DNA of 64,000 nt from positions 2,775,501-2,839,500 of the forward strand of contig JAGI01000002.1 of NCBI GenBank assembly GCA_000526575.1. Direction: 5' to 3'. Made by a program: the position numbers and the translations under genes. The DNA is from Clostridium sp. 12(A) (GTDB lineage: Bacteria; Bacillota; Clostridia; Lachnospirales; Lachnospiraceae). How positions within the stretch are numbered: position 1 is the first letter of the stretch; every line of letters begins with the position of its first letter. Under the pieces are notes generated by a model. That model made no database searches. It saw nothing but the letters and a program-made list of their open reading frames with translations, and was not told where the DNA came from. Below, piece after piece: positions 1 through 7,338 of this stretch.

Positions 1-210
1 CCATATACCTGCGAACAAATCGTTAAGACCTGAAGTTACATAAGCCAGAATCAGTGCTCCCGTAAGTCCCGGAATTACATCTGTTGCTCCGGCCAGCGGT
101 GGATACTGCCCAGCGATCAATACGAAGGTCGTATAAAGACCATACATAAGACCGGATATGATACCCGCTGTGATACCAATCTTTTTGAATTTCTTTCGTG
201 TTTCTGTCAT
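1..210 (-). CDS. N-terminal part of a multi-spanning membrane protein (cut by window edge)
   Basis: The gene starts at an ATG at 208-210, preceded by a GGGGGAGG-type ribosome site, and runs off the left edge. The visible 70 residues begin MTETRKKFKKIGI and hold two hydrophobic stretches (about residues 12-32 and 45-65), separated by a short polar loop, as in the first hairpin of a permease. No family motif is certain; a DMT-like or other small-molecule transporter is possible. The promoter upstream has the same MerR-type layout as the promoter of the neighbouring merR gene, so this protein is probably the regulated transporter of that regulator. Confidence 0.7.
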   Translation of the reverse strand, partial: MTETRKKFKKIGITAGIISGLMYGLYTTFVLIAGQYPPLAGATDVIPGLTGALILAYVTSGLNDLFAGIW

Positions 211-368
211 CGTTTAATTTCCTCCCCCAATTGAGTTGGGCGCGAAGCTGCGCCACTCCTGCTTCATTTCTTCACGTTCAGCTGAAAACGCTTAGAAAAC
301 ACCTCACACCAGCAAATCAGTTAATGTTACTAATTTTCAAAAGGTGTCATGTGTTTTTCTATGCATTT

Positions 369-400
369 AGTATAGGTCTTACCCCTATGGGGAATGTCAA
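369..400 (-). promoter_or_regulatory. MerR-type promoter of the left-edge membrane gene
   Basis: On the minus strand a -35 TTGACA (395-400) and a -10 TATACT (369-374) are separated by 20 bp instead of 17. The spacer carries the dyad CCCCATAGGGG. An over-long spacer with a central dyad is the hallmark of promoters untwisted by MerR-family activators. The merR promoter at 1539-1570 has the same spacing and -10 box. Confidence 0.75.
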
Positions 401-519
401 CCAGTTTTTGTTTTTTTTTAAGTCCAATAACTGGATGAAGCTGATTGCTTCCTCATATGCGCCTAAATATATGTAAATCAGGCTCTCAAAAATCAAAGAA
501 CCGCCTGAACTCAAAAAAA

Positions 520-620
520 GGGGGGTGCTGCAAAATGGATAAAAATCAACAAGATGTGGTATCTGATCGTTTTATCAACGTCAGCATCTTGTATGAAAAA
601 TTCATTTTACAACACCCTCC
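520..620. repeat. Imperfect inverted repeat, MITE-like
   Basis: Two arms of about 36 bp (520-556 and 585-620) are imperfect inverted copies of each other. Outer ends read GGGGGTGCTGCAAAATG and, in reverse complement, GGAGGGTGTTGTAAAATG; the inner 7 bp CAAGATG match exactly around a 28-bp loop. The right arm ends 6 bp from the merR stop codon. Ends of the GGTGTTGCAAAATG type occur in some IS families (IS1182-like, from memory), so this may be a MITE or IS relic; it could also act as a terminator for merR. A short ORF inside it with a fair ribosome site is probably accidental. Confidence 0.5.
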
Positions 621-625
621 AGACA

Positions 626-1456
626 CTATCTGTATATGGGTACATTGACCTCAGTAACAAACTCCTCAGGATCTCTGGTGGTCCAATAGTCCACCACATA
701 CCGCTCATAGCTTTCCTTGCCGCACTTATAACCTTTTTTCTCGGCCCAGGCTAGTATCTTCTCGTATTCTTCATCGATGTTCTCAAGCTTTCCGATATGG
801 TAAACAGATGCAGCCATAAACCCTCCATAGGTCTGGCGGTCCATACAGTCCTTGCAGGGGTGTATCGCTTCCTGCATGATGGTGGCACGCTTGCAGCTGC
901 CATTCATCTTATCTTCAAAGGACTGGAACTTAAGGATCACTGCTCCCGTAATCTCATTCTCAGCCTGTTCTAAGTAATTGGTCCATTCTATATTAATGAT
1001 GGATTCCATGTAGTTATAATCAAAATCCTGTTCCAGACAGCAGTAAGTGACTTCCGGAATATACTTGACGGCGACGTCATGAACATCGTTTTCCCGTACC
1101 ATCTTTGCTTCCTGAATCAGCTCATACCAGTCCTTTACAGCAATGTAGCTGTTGTGGATCTGCTGTTCCTGAAAGCGAAGCTGCTCAATCTTGTTATGAA
1201 AATTCTGCTCAAGATAGTAATAGGTGTTACCTTCCACGAGCCCTTGCATCTCTTCCAGCTTAAATCCCATCTGCTTGTAATACTTTACAACCGGGACGGT
1301 AAGGAGCGTTTCTTTATTATAATACCGGTAGCTGTTCTCCTTACAGATCATGTCAGGAGATATGATGCCGATTTTATCATAGAAGCGCAGAGCCTTGGTT
1401 GAAATATTACAGATTTTACTTACTTCCCCAATCGAGAATAATTTTTCGTCTTTCAT
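626..1456 (-). CDS. MerR-family regulator with C-terminal effector-binding domain
   Basis: The 276-residue protein has an N-terminal MerR winged helix (FSIGEVSKICNISTKALRFYDKIGI, about residues 6-30, then YRYYNKETL), a coiled-coil dimerisation helix (about 75-125), and a C-terminal domain of the GyrI/BmrR-like small-molecule-binding type ending in YVVDYWTTRDPEEF. It should activate transcription by twisting promoters with long spacers, and such promoters lie before itself and before the left-edge membrane gene. The start at 1456 is chosen because GGGGG lies 6 nt upstream; an ATG at 1468 has no ribosome site. The ligand cannot be read from sequence; drug or small-molecule sensing is the usual role. 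Confidence 0.88.
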   Translation of the reverse strand: MKDEKLFSIGEVSKICNISTKALRFYDKIGIISPDMICKENSYRYYNKETLLTVPVVKYYKQMGFKLEEMQGLVEGNTYYYLEQNFHNKIEQLRFQEQQIHNSYIAVKDWYELIQEAKMVRENDVHDVAVKYIPEVTYCCLEQDFDYNYMESIINIEWTNYLEQAENEITGAVILKFQSFEDKMNGSCKRATIMQEAIHPCKDCMDRQTYGGFMAASVYHIGKLENIDEEYEKILAWAEKKGYKCGKESYERYVVDYWTTRDPEEFVTEVNVPIYR

Positions 1457-1538
1457 GTAAGCCCCCATAGCATAGTCGTATCTACAGTAACTGGTTCTTT
1501 TGCCTTTTCCTACACGCCCCATGTGCATACATATTGTA

Positions 1539-1570
1539 AGTATAATCCTTCCTGTATAGGGGAAGGTCAA
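1539..1570 (-). promoter_or_regulatory. MerR-type autoregulated promoter of the merR gene
   Basis: The minus strand shows -35 TTGACC (1565-1570) and -10 TATACT (1539-1544) with a 20-bp spacer that contains the dyad CCTTCCCCTATACAGGAAGG overlapping the -35. This is the classical arrangement for a MerR-family self-regulated promoter. Confidence 0.8.
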
Positions 1571-1630
1571 CCACAAGTTATACTAGTATTTTAATATAAA
1601 ACGCACAATTTGAAAAGTATTAAAATATGT

Positions 1631-1675
1631 AAAAAAAGGCCTCAGGCGTTTTCTTTTACCGAATCGCCTGAGGCC
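1631..1675 (-). terminator. Rho-independent terminator of trxA
   Basis: An 11-bp perfect stem (GGCCTCAGGCG at 1638-1648, CGCCTGAGGCC at 1665-1675) is followed on the minus strand by seven T residues (1631-1637), 12 nt past the trxA stop. Confidence 0.93.
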
Positions 1676-1686
1676 ATAAGCTTTCC

Positions 1687-2007
1687 TTACTTTAAACGGT
1701 CAACCATCTCCATGATTTCTTTCTTGGATTTTACACCTACAGATGTAGCTGCAAGCTTTCCGTCTTTAAAGATACCAACAGTTGGAATACTCATTACCTT
1801 AAACTGTCCTGCCAGCTCCTGGTTCTCATCTACGTCAACCTTGCCGACCTTTAAATCTGGAACGTTGTCTGAAGCTATCTCATCAAGGATTGGTGCAAAC
1901 ATCTTACAAGGACCACACCAGGTTGCCCAGAAATCTACAAGTACAATGCCTTTGCTGTTAACTACCTCTGACTCAAAATTGTTCTGATTCAATGTAACGA
2001 TTGCCAT
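1687..2007 (-). CDS. trxA: Thioredoxin
   Basis: This 106-residue protein is the general cytoplasmic disulfide reductant, kept reduced by thioredoxin reductase, for which no gene is visible here. The active site WCGPC is at residues 30-34 and the cis-proline loop SIPT at about 73-76; the length is typical. It has an AGGAGG ribosome site, its own strong promoter (2154-2182) and its own terminator, so it is a single-gene transcript. Confidence 0.97.
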   Translation of the reverse strand: MAIVTLNQNNFESEVVNSKGIVLVDFWATWCGPCKMFAPILDEIASDNVPDLKVGKVDVDENQELAGQFKVMSIPTVGIFKDGKLAATSVGVKSKKEIMEMVDRLK

Positions 2008-2117
2008 AACTATATTCCTCCTTCAATTAAAATGATTCTCTTACCATGTAATTTGACTCATTTTATAGTTTTATCATAAATGTATGAATTATCCTGCGTT
2101 TTTAGATAAATATAAGA

Positions 2118-2171
2118 AACTGTAACTTCTGTAATATCAGCTTCGTTACTGTTATTATAAAAGTTACAGTT
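2118..2171. promoter_or_regulatory. Inverted repeat over the trxA promoter (candidate operator)
   Basis: A perfect 11-bp inverted repeat, AACTGTAACTT at 2118-2128 and AAGTTACAGTT at 2161-2171, flanks the trxA -10 box, with a further related half-site GTTACTGTT between them. The spacing of 32 bp and the position over the start region suggest a binding site for a regulator, not identified. Confidence 0.5.
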
Positions 2172-2182
2172 ATATTTGTCAA
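2154..2182 (-). promoter_or_regulatory. Sigma-A promoter of trxA
   Basis: Consensus -35 TTGACA (2177-2182) and -10 TATAAT (2154-2159) with a 17-bp spacer on the minus strand, in the gap between trxA and the upstream gene. Confidence 0.9.
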
Positions 2183-2191
2183 TACATTTTT

Positions 2192-3382
2192 TTAATCTTT
2201 CAAATCAAAACCTAAAAGGCTGATTTTCTTAAGGAACTTTTCTTTATAATCATCAATGCTGTTATGCTCTGGCTGTTCCTTGCCTGTGTTGAACTTATCC
2301 TGCTCCATGATTCCCGAAGATATTCTGCCGCCCTGATATCCTCCGCTCAGCTCCAGACGCAGGCTTTTTTTCCCATCATCCGTTGTAATGTTTAAACTGG
2401 ATATCTGGAAAGAACGCTTTCCTTCCACCCCGTTGCCAAAAAAGAGCTTGGAATCAACGGCAAATTCCCTGCCTTGTAAGGATGCCTTACCGTCAAGGGA
2501 AAGTCCCCCGTTATTTTCTGTTACCAGAGAAAAGTATCCCAGGCCGTCCACTTCTATCTTATTTAAATTCATGCTCTTATCAATGGTAAAGGTGATGCGC
2601 CTTGATTCTCCCTGGGTCCTCTCATCCTTTAACATCTGACCCCATTCCTTATTATCCTTTAAGGGGCCATCTGAGACAAAGTCTCCCACCTGACCTAAAT
2701 ATTCATCAAATAAGGCGGCTGGAACATCCGCAGTTATTACCACACCAACATTGTCTTTGGTCTTAAATCGGATCTGGCTGCCAGCCATCATATGTAAGGA
2801 GTCCCTCCCAAGGGTTTCAAGGCGGTTCTTCACGTCACTCTTTTTCCCTGGGGTAAGAGTAAATCCTAATGAATTGCGAAGAGACTCCTGTGTGGTCTGA
2901 GCCGAAATGTCCGTGATCCCGGGAATGTGGAACACCACATTTTCCTGGTCCGCCCAGTAACTGATGCCTTCCCGAATCGCTCCTAAGAAGTACACATTAA
3001 GACTTCCCTGGGAAAAGGCATCTCCCTGGCTTCGCTGCTCTGTAAAGGAGATTCCAAGCCCTCCGGGAAGGAGGAGAATGGAGTGTCCGTTCCATCTCAC
3101 TTCATCGGCCACCAGCTTTAAGCTGTCCTCGTAGGCATTACCCTCGCCCTCATCCTGGTTCCACAGCTTTAACAGCTGCTCCCTGGTAGAGAGTGCAGAC
3201 CGGGTCAAATAAAACTTGGCATAATACCTGGGCAGCACATACCAGACAGCCGTGAAAATAATTCCCAGGGTCAGAAAAATGGTACATAGCTTTACGACCC
3301 ACGGCTTTACTCCTGGTATGTGAAATTTCTTTTTTTTATTAGAACAATCCTGTTTCACTAAGTTTTTCTTCAAAGAATTCAT
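2192..3382 (-). CDS. Membrane-anchored protein of unknown function, coupled to the YhgE/Pip gene
   Basis: The 396-residue protein has a basic, lysine-rich N-terminus, one transmembrane segment (about residues 30-50, KLCTIFLTLGIIFTAVWYVL) and a long extracytoplasmic part rich in beta-prone segments; no catalytic motif is recognised. The start overlaps the end of the upstream YhgE/Pip gene by 44 nt, with a GAAGAAGG ribosome site inside that gene, so the two are translationally coupled. A surface lipid- or polymer-export accessory role would fit but is inference. Confidence 0.7.
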   Translation of the reverse strand: MNSLKKNLVKQDCSNKKKKFHIPGVKPWVVKLCTIFLTLGIIFTAVWYVLPRYYAKFYLTRSALSTREQLLKLWNQDEGEGNAYEDSLKLVADEVRWNGHSILLLPGGLGISFTEQRSQGDAFSQGSLNVYFLGAIREGISYWADQENVVFHIPGITDISAQTTQESLRNSLGFTLTPGKKSDVKNRLETLGRDSLHMMAGSQIRFKTKDNVGVVITADVPAALFDEYLGQVGDFVSDGPLKDNKEWGQMLKDERTQGESRRITFTIDKSMNLNKIEVDGLGYFSLVTENNGGLSLDGKASLQGREFAVDSKLFFGNGVEGKRSFQISSLNITTDDGKKSLRLELSGGYQGGRISSGIMEQDKFNTGKEQPEHNSIDDYKEKFLKKISLLGFDLKD

Positions 3383-5534
3383 TCAGTTCATGCACCTTCT
3401 TCCGCAATACGATACCAACCAGATACGAAATAGGAATAAAGATCAATGCGTATCCTAAATACCTGTAGTAATCATTTTGATACATTCCTCCCACGCATTC
3501 TCTCATGGCATTAATGATGTGAGTAAACGGAAGCAATGGATTCACCATCTGGAAGAACCTTGGCGTTACCTGGATCGGGAACGTTCCACCAGAGCCTGCA
3601 ACCTGAAGTACCAGAAATACGATGGAAATCGCTTTACCTACATCTCCAAAGGAAACGGTCAGCGAATAGATAATAGTGATAAATATAAAGCTGGCTATAA
3701 CTGCTGCTAATACAAATTTTCCAGGGTAGAGACATTGAATCTTAAGCAGGTATATATCTCCCAGAGACACAACAAGTGCCTGAATGGAACCAATGAGCAA
3801 AAATAACAGATATCTGCCAAAATAAGTTTCGTATAGCTTAAGCCCCTCTGCCCTTTCCTCCTCGACCTTACATTTAATCAAGGCTACCAAAAGCGTACCC
3901 CCTACCCATATGGCAAGAGTGGTATAGAACGGGGTCATTGCAGATCCGTAAAGCTCGATTGGATAAATCTTATTGGTGACCATATCCGTAGGAGTCTTCA
4001 TAAACTCGCTGAACTGCTCCGGATCATTCTTCATGATGTCCATGACCTTATTGAGCTGCTTGCTGTCAGCGACTTTGTTCACATCCGCAATCATATCATC
4101 AATACGTCCCTGGCCCCTGGCAATCATATTTTTGGTACTGTCAAGGGTCTCGATGAGGCTCTGAGAAGAAGAAGTAACACTTGTTAAAGTACCGTCTACC
4201 TGGCCAATTAGACCTCCCAGACTGTCTAATGCTCCTGATGTAGCACCCAGGGTGTCATACATCTTATCGAGACTGTCATTAAGAGGAACCTCAACTCTGC
4301 CTTTATAGAAATTCTGTGTATCTGAAGTCGTATTATAAAGTCCATCTAATACGTTACCAATATCCGACTCCATATCGCTTGGCAGCTGTTTTGTCTGACG
4401 GACGGTCTTTTCCGCCGCGGCAAGCTTTGCGATGGCGTCCTGCTGCTGCTTTGCCAGAACCGTAAGCTGCTTTTGCAGCTCAGTGGCATCGGAAATAGGT
4501 ATGGGGAGATACTTATTAATGGTGATAAGGATTTTATTAATTCCATTAATCTGTTCAAGCCCTGCCTGCAAAAGCCCCTGAATATTCTTTAAAGAATCTG
4601 CAATGGCATCCGCAGAAGTACCAGAAAGCTTATTAACAACACGGAACGTATTATAAACCGTTTCTTCTGTTTTCACAATGTTATCAAGAATATCATCAAG
4701 CGCATCGGTCATGATGGTGGAAAAGCCTCTGCTGGAATCAATGAGAGTCTTTGCGCTATCTGCTGTCTGTCCACCGGAGTTTACCAGTTTATCGACATCA
4801 GGGAGAGTTCCTTTCACTCCGTCATTTAAAGAATTTACAGTCTTTAAGGTAGACTGAAGTATTGTTATGGTATCGGAAATCTGGCTTAAATCATCTTTTG
4901 CATCAGTAAGAGAGCTGACCACATCGTTTCTGTCAGTTTCCTTATTGGTACTCCAGTCTTCAGATTTATTATTTAATACCTTTGCCATCACTTTGGAGGT
5001 TGTATTGATAAAGGTCTCATTGATCTGCTGCTGAACGGTCTCAACACCTTTGTTTGTTATTTTCGTAGCAATGGCATTCTTCTTTTCATTTACATAATAT
5101 TGCAGCACCGGACGTTCAATGTTTGTAGTGAGAACACTTGATATTTTCTGGCTGAAATCCTCAGGAATCACAACGGCTGCATAATATTTCCCTGACTGCA
5201 CGCCGTCGATGGCTGCATTCCCTTCAACAAACTGCCAGCCAATATTGTCATTCTTTCTTAATTCATCCATGACCATCTCACCAATGTTAATGGAGGAATC
5301 ATCAATATCCGTATCAAATATGCTGTCTATGGACGCTCCTTTGTCATTATTCACGACCGCAACCTTAAGGCCCTTTGTATTTCCATATGGATCCCAGCTT
5401 GCTGCAATATTAAACCAGGCATATAACGATGGCAGGATAATCAGGCCCAGTGCAATGATGATGGCCACCGGATTCATCGTAATACGCTTTAAATCGTCAA
5501 CAAAAATCTTCCATATATTTTTAATATGTGACAT
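3339..5534 (-). CDS. yhgE: YhgE/Pip-family ABC-2-type membrane protein
   Basis: The 731-residue protein belongs to the YhgE/Pip family (phage infection protein of Lactococcus, YhgE of Bacillus, EsaA-related). It has an N-terminal membrane segment (PVAIIIALGLIILPSLYAWF), a large extracellular helical coiled region rich in S/T/D/N (about residues 200-500), and a C-terminal block of five to six transmembrane segments of the ABC-2 permease type. The start at 5534 (MSHIKNIWK) is set by an AAGGAGGT ribosome site 4 nt upstream; the in-frame upstream codons lack one. No ATPase is adjacent. The coiled region has been implicated in phage adsorption and in surface polymer export in relatives. Confidence 0.9.
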   Translation of the reverse strand: MSHIKNIWKIFVDDLKRITMNPVAIIIALGLIILPSLYAWFNIAASWDPYGNTKGLKVAVVNNDKGASIDSIFDTDIDDSSINIGEMVMDELRKNDNIGWQFVEGNAAIDGVQSGKYYAAVVIPEDFSQKISSVLTTNIERPVLQYYVNEKKNAIATKITNKGVETVQQQINETFINTTSKVMAKVLNNKSEDWSTNKETDRNDVVSSLTDAKDDLSQISDTITILQSTLKTVNSLNDGVKGTLPDVDKLVNSGGQTADSAKTLIDSSRGFSTIMTDALDDILDNIVKTEETVYNTFRVVNKLSGTSADAIADSLKNIQGLLQAGLEQINGINKILITINKYLPIPISDATELQKQLTVLAKQQQDAIAKLAAAEKTVRQTKQLPSDMESDIGNVLDGLYNTTSDTQNFYKGRVEVPLNDSLDKMYDTLGATSGALDSLGGLIGQVDGTLTSVTSSSQSLIETLDSTKNMIARGQGRIDDMIADVNKVADSKQLNKVMDIMKNDPEQFSEFMKTPTDMVTNKIYPIELYGSAMTPFYTTLAIWVGGTLLVALIKCKVEEERAEGLKLYETYFGRYLLFLLIGSIQALVVSLGDIYLLKIQCLYPGKFVLAAVIASFIFITIIYSLTVSFGDVGKAISIVFLVLQVAGSGGTFPIQVTPRFFQMVNPLLPFTHIINAMRECVGGMYQNDYYRYLGYALIFIPISYLVGIVLRKKVHELNEFFEEKLSETGLF

Positions 5535-5574
5535 AGCAACCTCCTTGGTATTCATTTTGATCATTTAATTTCGT

Positions 5575-5603
5575 ATTATATTATTTCCTAACCTTAAATG
5601 CAA
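5575..5603 (-). promoter_or_regulatory. Promoter of the yhgE operon
   Basis: Minus-strand -35 TTGCAT (5598-5603) and -10 TATAAT (5575-5580) with a 17-bp spacer, about 40 nt before the yhgE start. Confidence 0.65.
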
Positions 5604-5746
5604 TGCCTTATCCTGTTAAAATAATCCATTGTATCGCTTATATGTGTTTTTTTATCAGCATATTGCATCAAATATGAAGCATTTTAAGGAATAAAATGAA
5701 AAAAGGATTCCCAGAAACTGGAAATCCGAAAAATCCAAAAATAAAG

Positions 5747-5819
5747 AGCGCGAGACGGGACTCGAACCCGCGACCCCGACCTTGGCAAGGTCGTACTCCA
5801 CCAACTGAGCCACTCGCGC
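5747..5819 (-). tRNA. tRNA-Gly (anticodon GCC)
   Basis: The 73-nt cloverleaf has acceptor stem GCGCGAG/CTCGCGC, T-loop GGTTCGAGTCC, and anticodon loop TTGCCAA in stem CGACC/GGTCG, giving anticodon GCC. The CCA end is not encoded. Confidence 0.97.
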
Positions 5820-5914
5820 ATAACTGTTAAAAACGTATCATTTTAAGACAAAGAGATTATAACATAATTAACCAGGAAATGCAAGAGGTGAAATGCAAAT
5901 TTTGCATTTCCCGG

Positions 5915-6661
5915 TTATGTATGATATTTGAGTTTTGTGTCTACAAGAAAATCTACGCCCAGCATATCAGCTGTCCGCCGGACTTCGGTCTGCTCATGGT
6001 CAAATAATTCCGCATATTTTGCCACCAAAGGCCTTTCCTTACTCACCAGTCGGTTTAAATGATGGTTCAAAATGGCATGAAGGCGTTCCGTATCCTTGGC
6101 AAGTACGGCATCTACTAATTCCCTGTGCTGCTTGACAATTCCTTTTTCAATTCCGGAATCCGCCATAAAAAGAAGCCGGATTCTCCGGTAATGGCCGGAA
6201 TTGGCAGTCAGGATATCATTACAGTACCCTTTATTGGCTCCATCGTAGAAGATGGAATGAAAATAATTATCCTCAGAAAGGAAGGCACGGATATCACCCG
6301 ACTTTTCTAACTTTTCCTGTCTCTCTAAAGACATCTCAAGAGCGGTAATTGTTTTTAAGTTGCACACTGCCATGAATTCCATCATGACATTCTCTTCCAC
6401 ACAGGTTCTTAAAAACCGTTCGTTCCTAACCTTATCATAATCGATTTTGGATATCATGGTTCCCCTTTGGGGCAGAAAGGTAATAAGCCCTTCTTTGGAA
6501 AGACTTATGAGTGCATCACGCACTGGGGTTCTGCCAACCTGATAGGATTCGCTGATGTCCTTAATGCTAAAAATCATTCCAGGGCGCAGCCTTAAATCCA
6601 GTATATCCGTCCGCAAAATATCATAAATAGGTTCTACCTGGCTGTTGTCTGTTTCGCCCAT
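5915..6661 (-). CDS. GntR-family regulator (FCD/FadR subfamily)
   Basis: The 248-residue protein has an N-terminal winged helix (IKDISESYQVGRTPVRDALISLSKEGLI, about residues 33-60) and an all-helical FCD ligand domain with the metal/ligand residues typical of the family (D and H in SEDNYFHSIFYDG, H in KQHRELVDAV and the final HHLNRL). It follows the HExxH gene by 12 nt and is the last gene of the 10.9-5.9 kb cluster, so it probably senses a substrate or product of that pathway. The ATG at 6661 is chosen because GGAGG lies 5 nt before it; the preceding TTG is too close to the ribosome site. Confidence 0.9.
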   Translation of the reverse strand: MGETDNSQVEPIYDILRTDILDLRLRPGMIFSIKDISESYQVGRTPVRDALISLSKEGLITFLPQRGTMISKIDYDKVRNERFLRTCVEENVMMEFMAVCNLKTITALEMSLERQEKLEKSGDIRAFLSEDNYFHSIFYDGANKGYCNDILTANSGHYRRIRLLFMADSGIEKGIVKQHRELVDAVLAKDTERLHAILNHHLNRLVSKERPLVAKYAELFDHEQTEVRRTADMLGVDFLVDTKLKYHT

Positions 6662-6673
6662 CAATGCCTCCTG

Positions 6674-7321
6674 CTAATAGCTTAATACTTCCCTGTACAT
6701 CTTCAGGGCCTCATCTGGACTATAATTATAATACAAAAGTATGTCTAAAGCAAATGGTGAATATGAAATTCCATTGATTTTCCTGGAAAAGTACATTCCT
6801 CCGATCTCCGACAATGCCCGAAGCGTTGATTTATTCTTAAATCCGAGGACGTTCCATAGGATAATTTTTTCATTTCTGGTATAAATTCCCTCTATTTCTT
6901 CTTCCATATAATGAAAGATCTCATGGCCCAATATTAGCTTTATTACCTCTTCTTTGGTCATGAGTCCATCAAGCCCTGATTCCTCCGTCAACCGGCTGAT
7001 GGGTTCTGTCATAATCTCCACCCGATCGGGAGGTGTAAAAAGAGCAAATAACACTCTGTCTGCTATCTGCCCTCTGTCTGTAAATTCCACCTTAAGTTTT
7101 AGTTTTTCTGCTATTATCCAGGGATCATTCGTACCAAATTCTTTCATAGCCTTAGCAGCAGTCTCTTCCCCGCAGCGTATGGCCTTTTCTATCATGGCTT
7201 CTTTTTCTTTATCGGTCACTTTATTTTTCAGGATATCCCTGGAGAATGCGTACATTCCCCAGGATCTGTCCGGAACCTTAAATAATTCTTCTGCCATGGT
7301 CTTAAGCTGTTTTTGATCCAT
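6674..7321 (-). CDS. HExxH-containing protein of unknown function, paralogue of the gene at 43051-43830
   Basis: The 215-residue soluble protein carries LGHEIFHYMEE at about residues 129-139, a zinc-metalloprotease-type HExxH with a glutamate a few residues on. No signal peptide or membrane segment is seen. Its close relative at 43051-43830 lies in the same place behind the second hydantoinase-type gene and shares the motif, the LSEI..M.F tail and the YSPxALDxLL(Y/V)Y.YSP end. Functions could be a zinc hydrolase acting on the same substrate or a dedicated partner of the ATPase. The ATG at 7321 (MDQKQLK) is chosen, with GGAG 6 nt upstream, over a TTG at 7333. Confidence 0.7.
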   Translation of the reverse strand: MDQKQLKTMAEELFKVPDRSWGMYAFSRDILKNKVTDKEKEAMIEKAIRCGEETAAKAMKEFGTNDPWIIAEKLKLKVEFTDRGQIADRVLFALFTPPDRVEIMTEPISRLTEESGLDGLMTKEEVIKLILGHEIFHYMEEEIEGIYTRNEKIILWNVLGFKNKSTLRALSEIGGMYFSRKINGISYSPFALDILLYYNYSPDEALKMYREVLSY

Positions 7322-7338
7322 ATCCTTCTCCAAATAAC

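Noticed and set aside
445..648. Short plus-strand ORF with a GGGGGG stretch before an ATG
   Set aside because: It coincides with the MITE-like inverted repeat; the G-run is part of the repeat arm and the product has no recognisable features.
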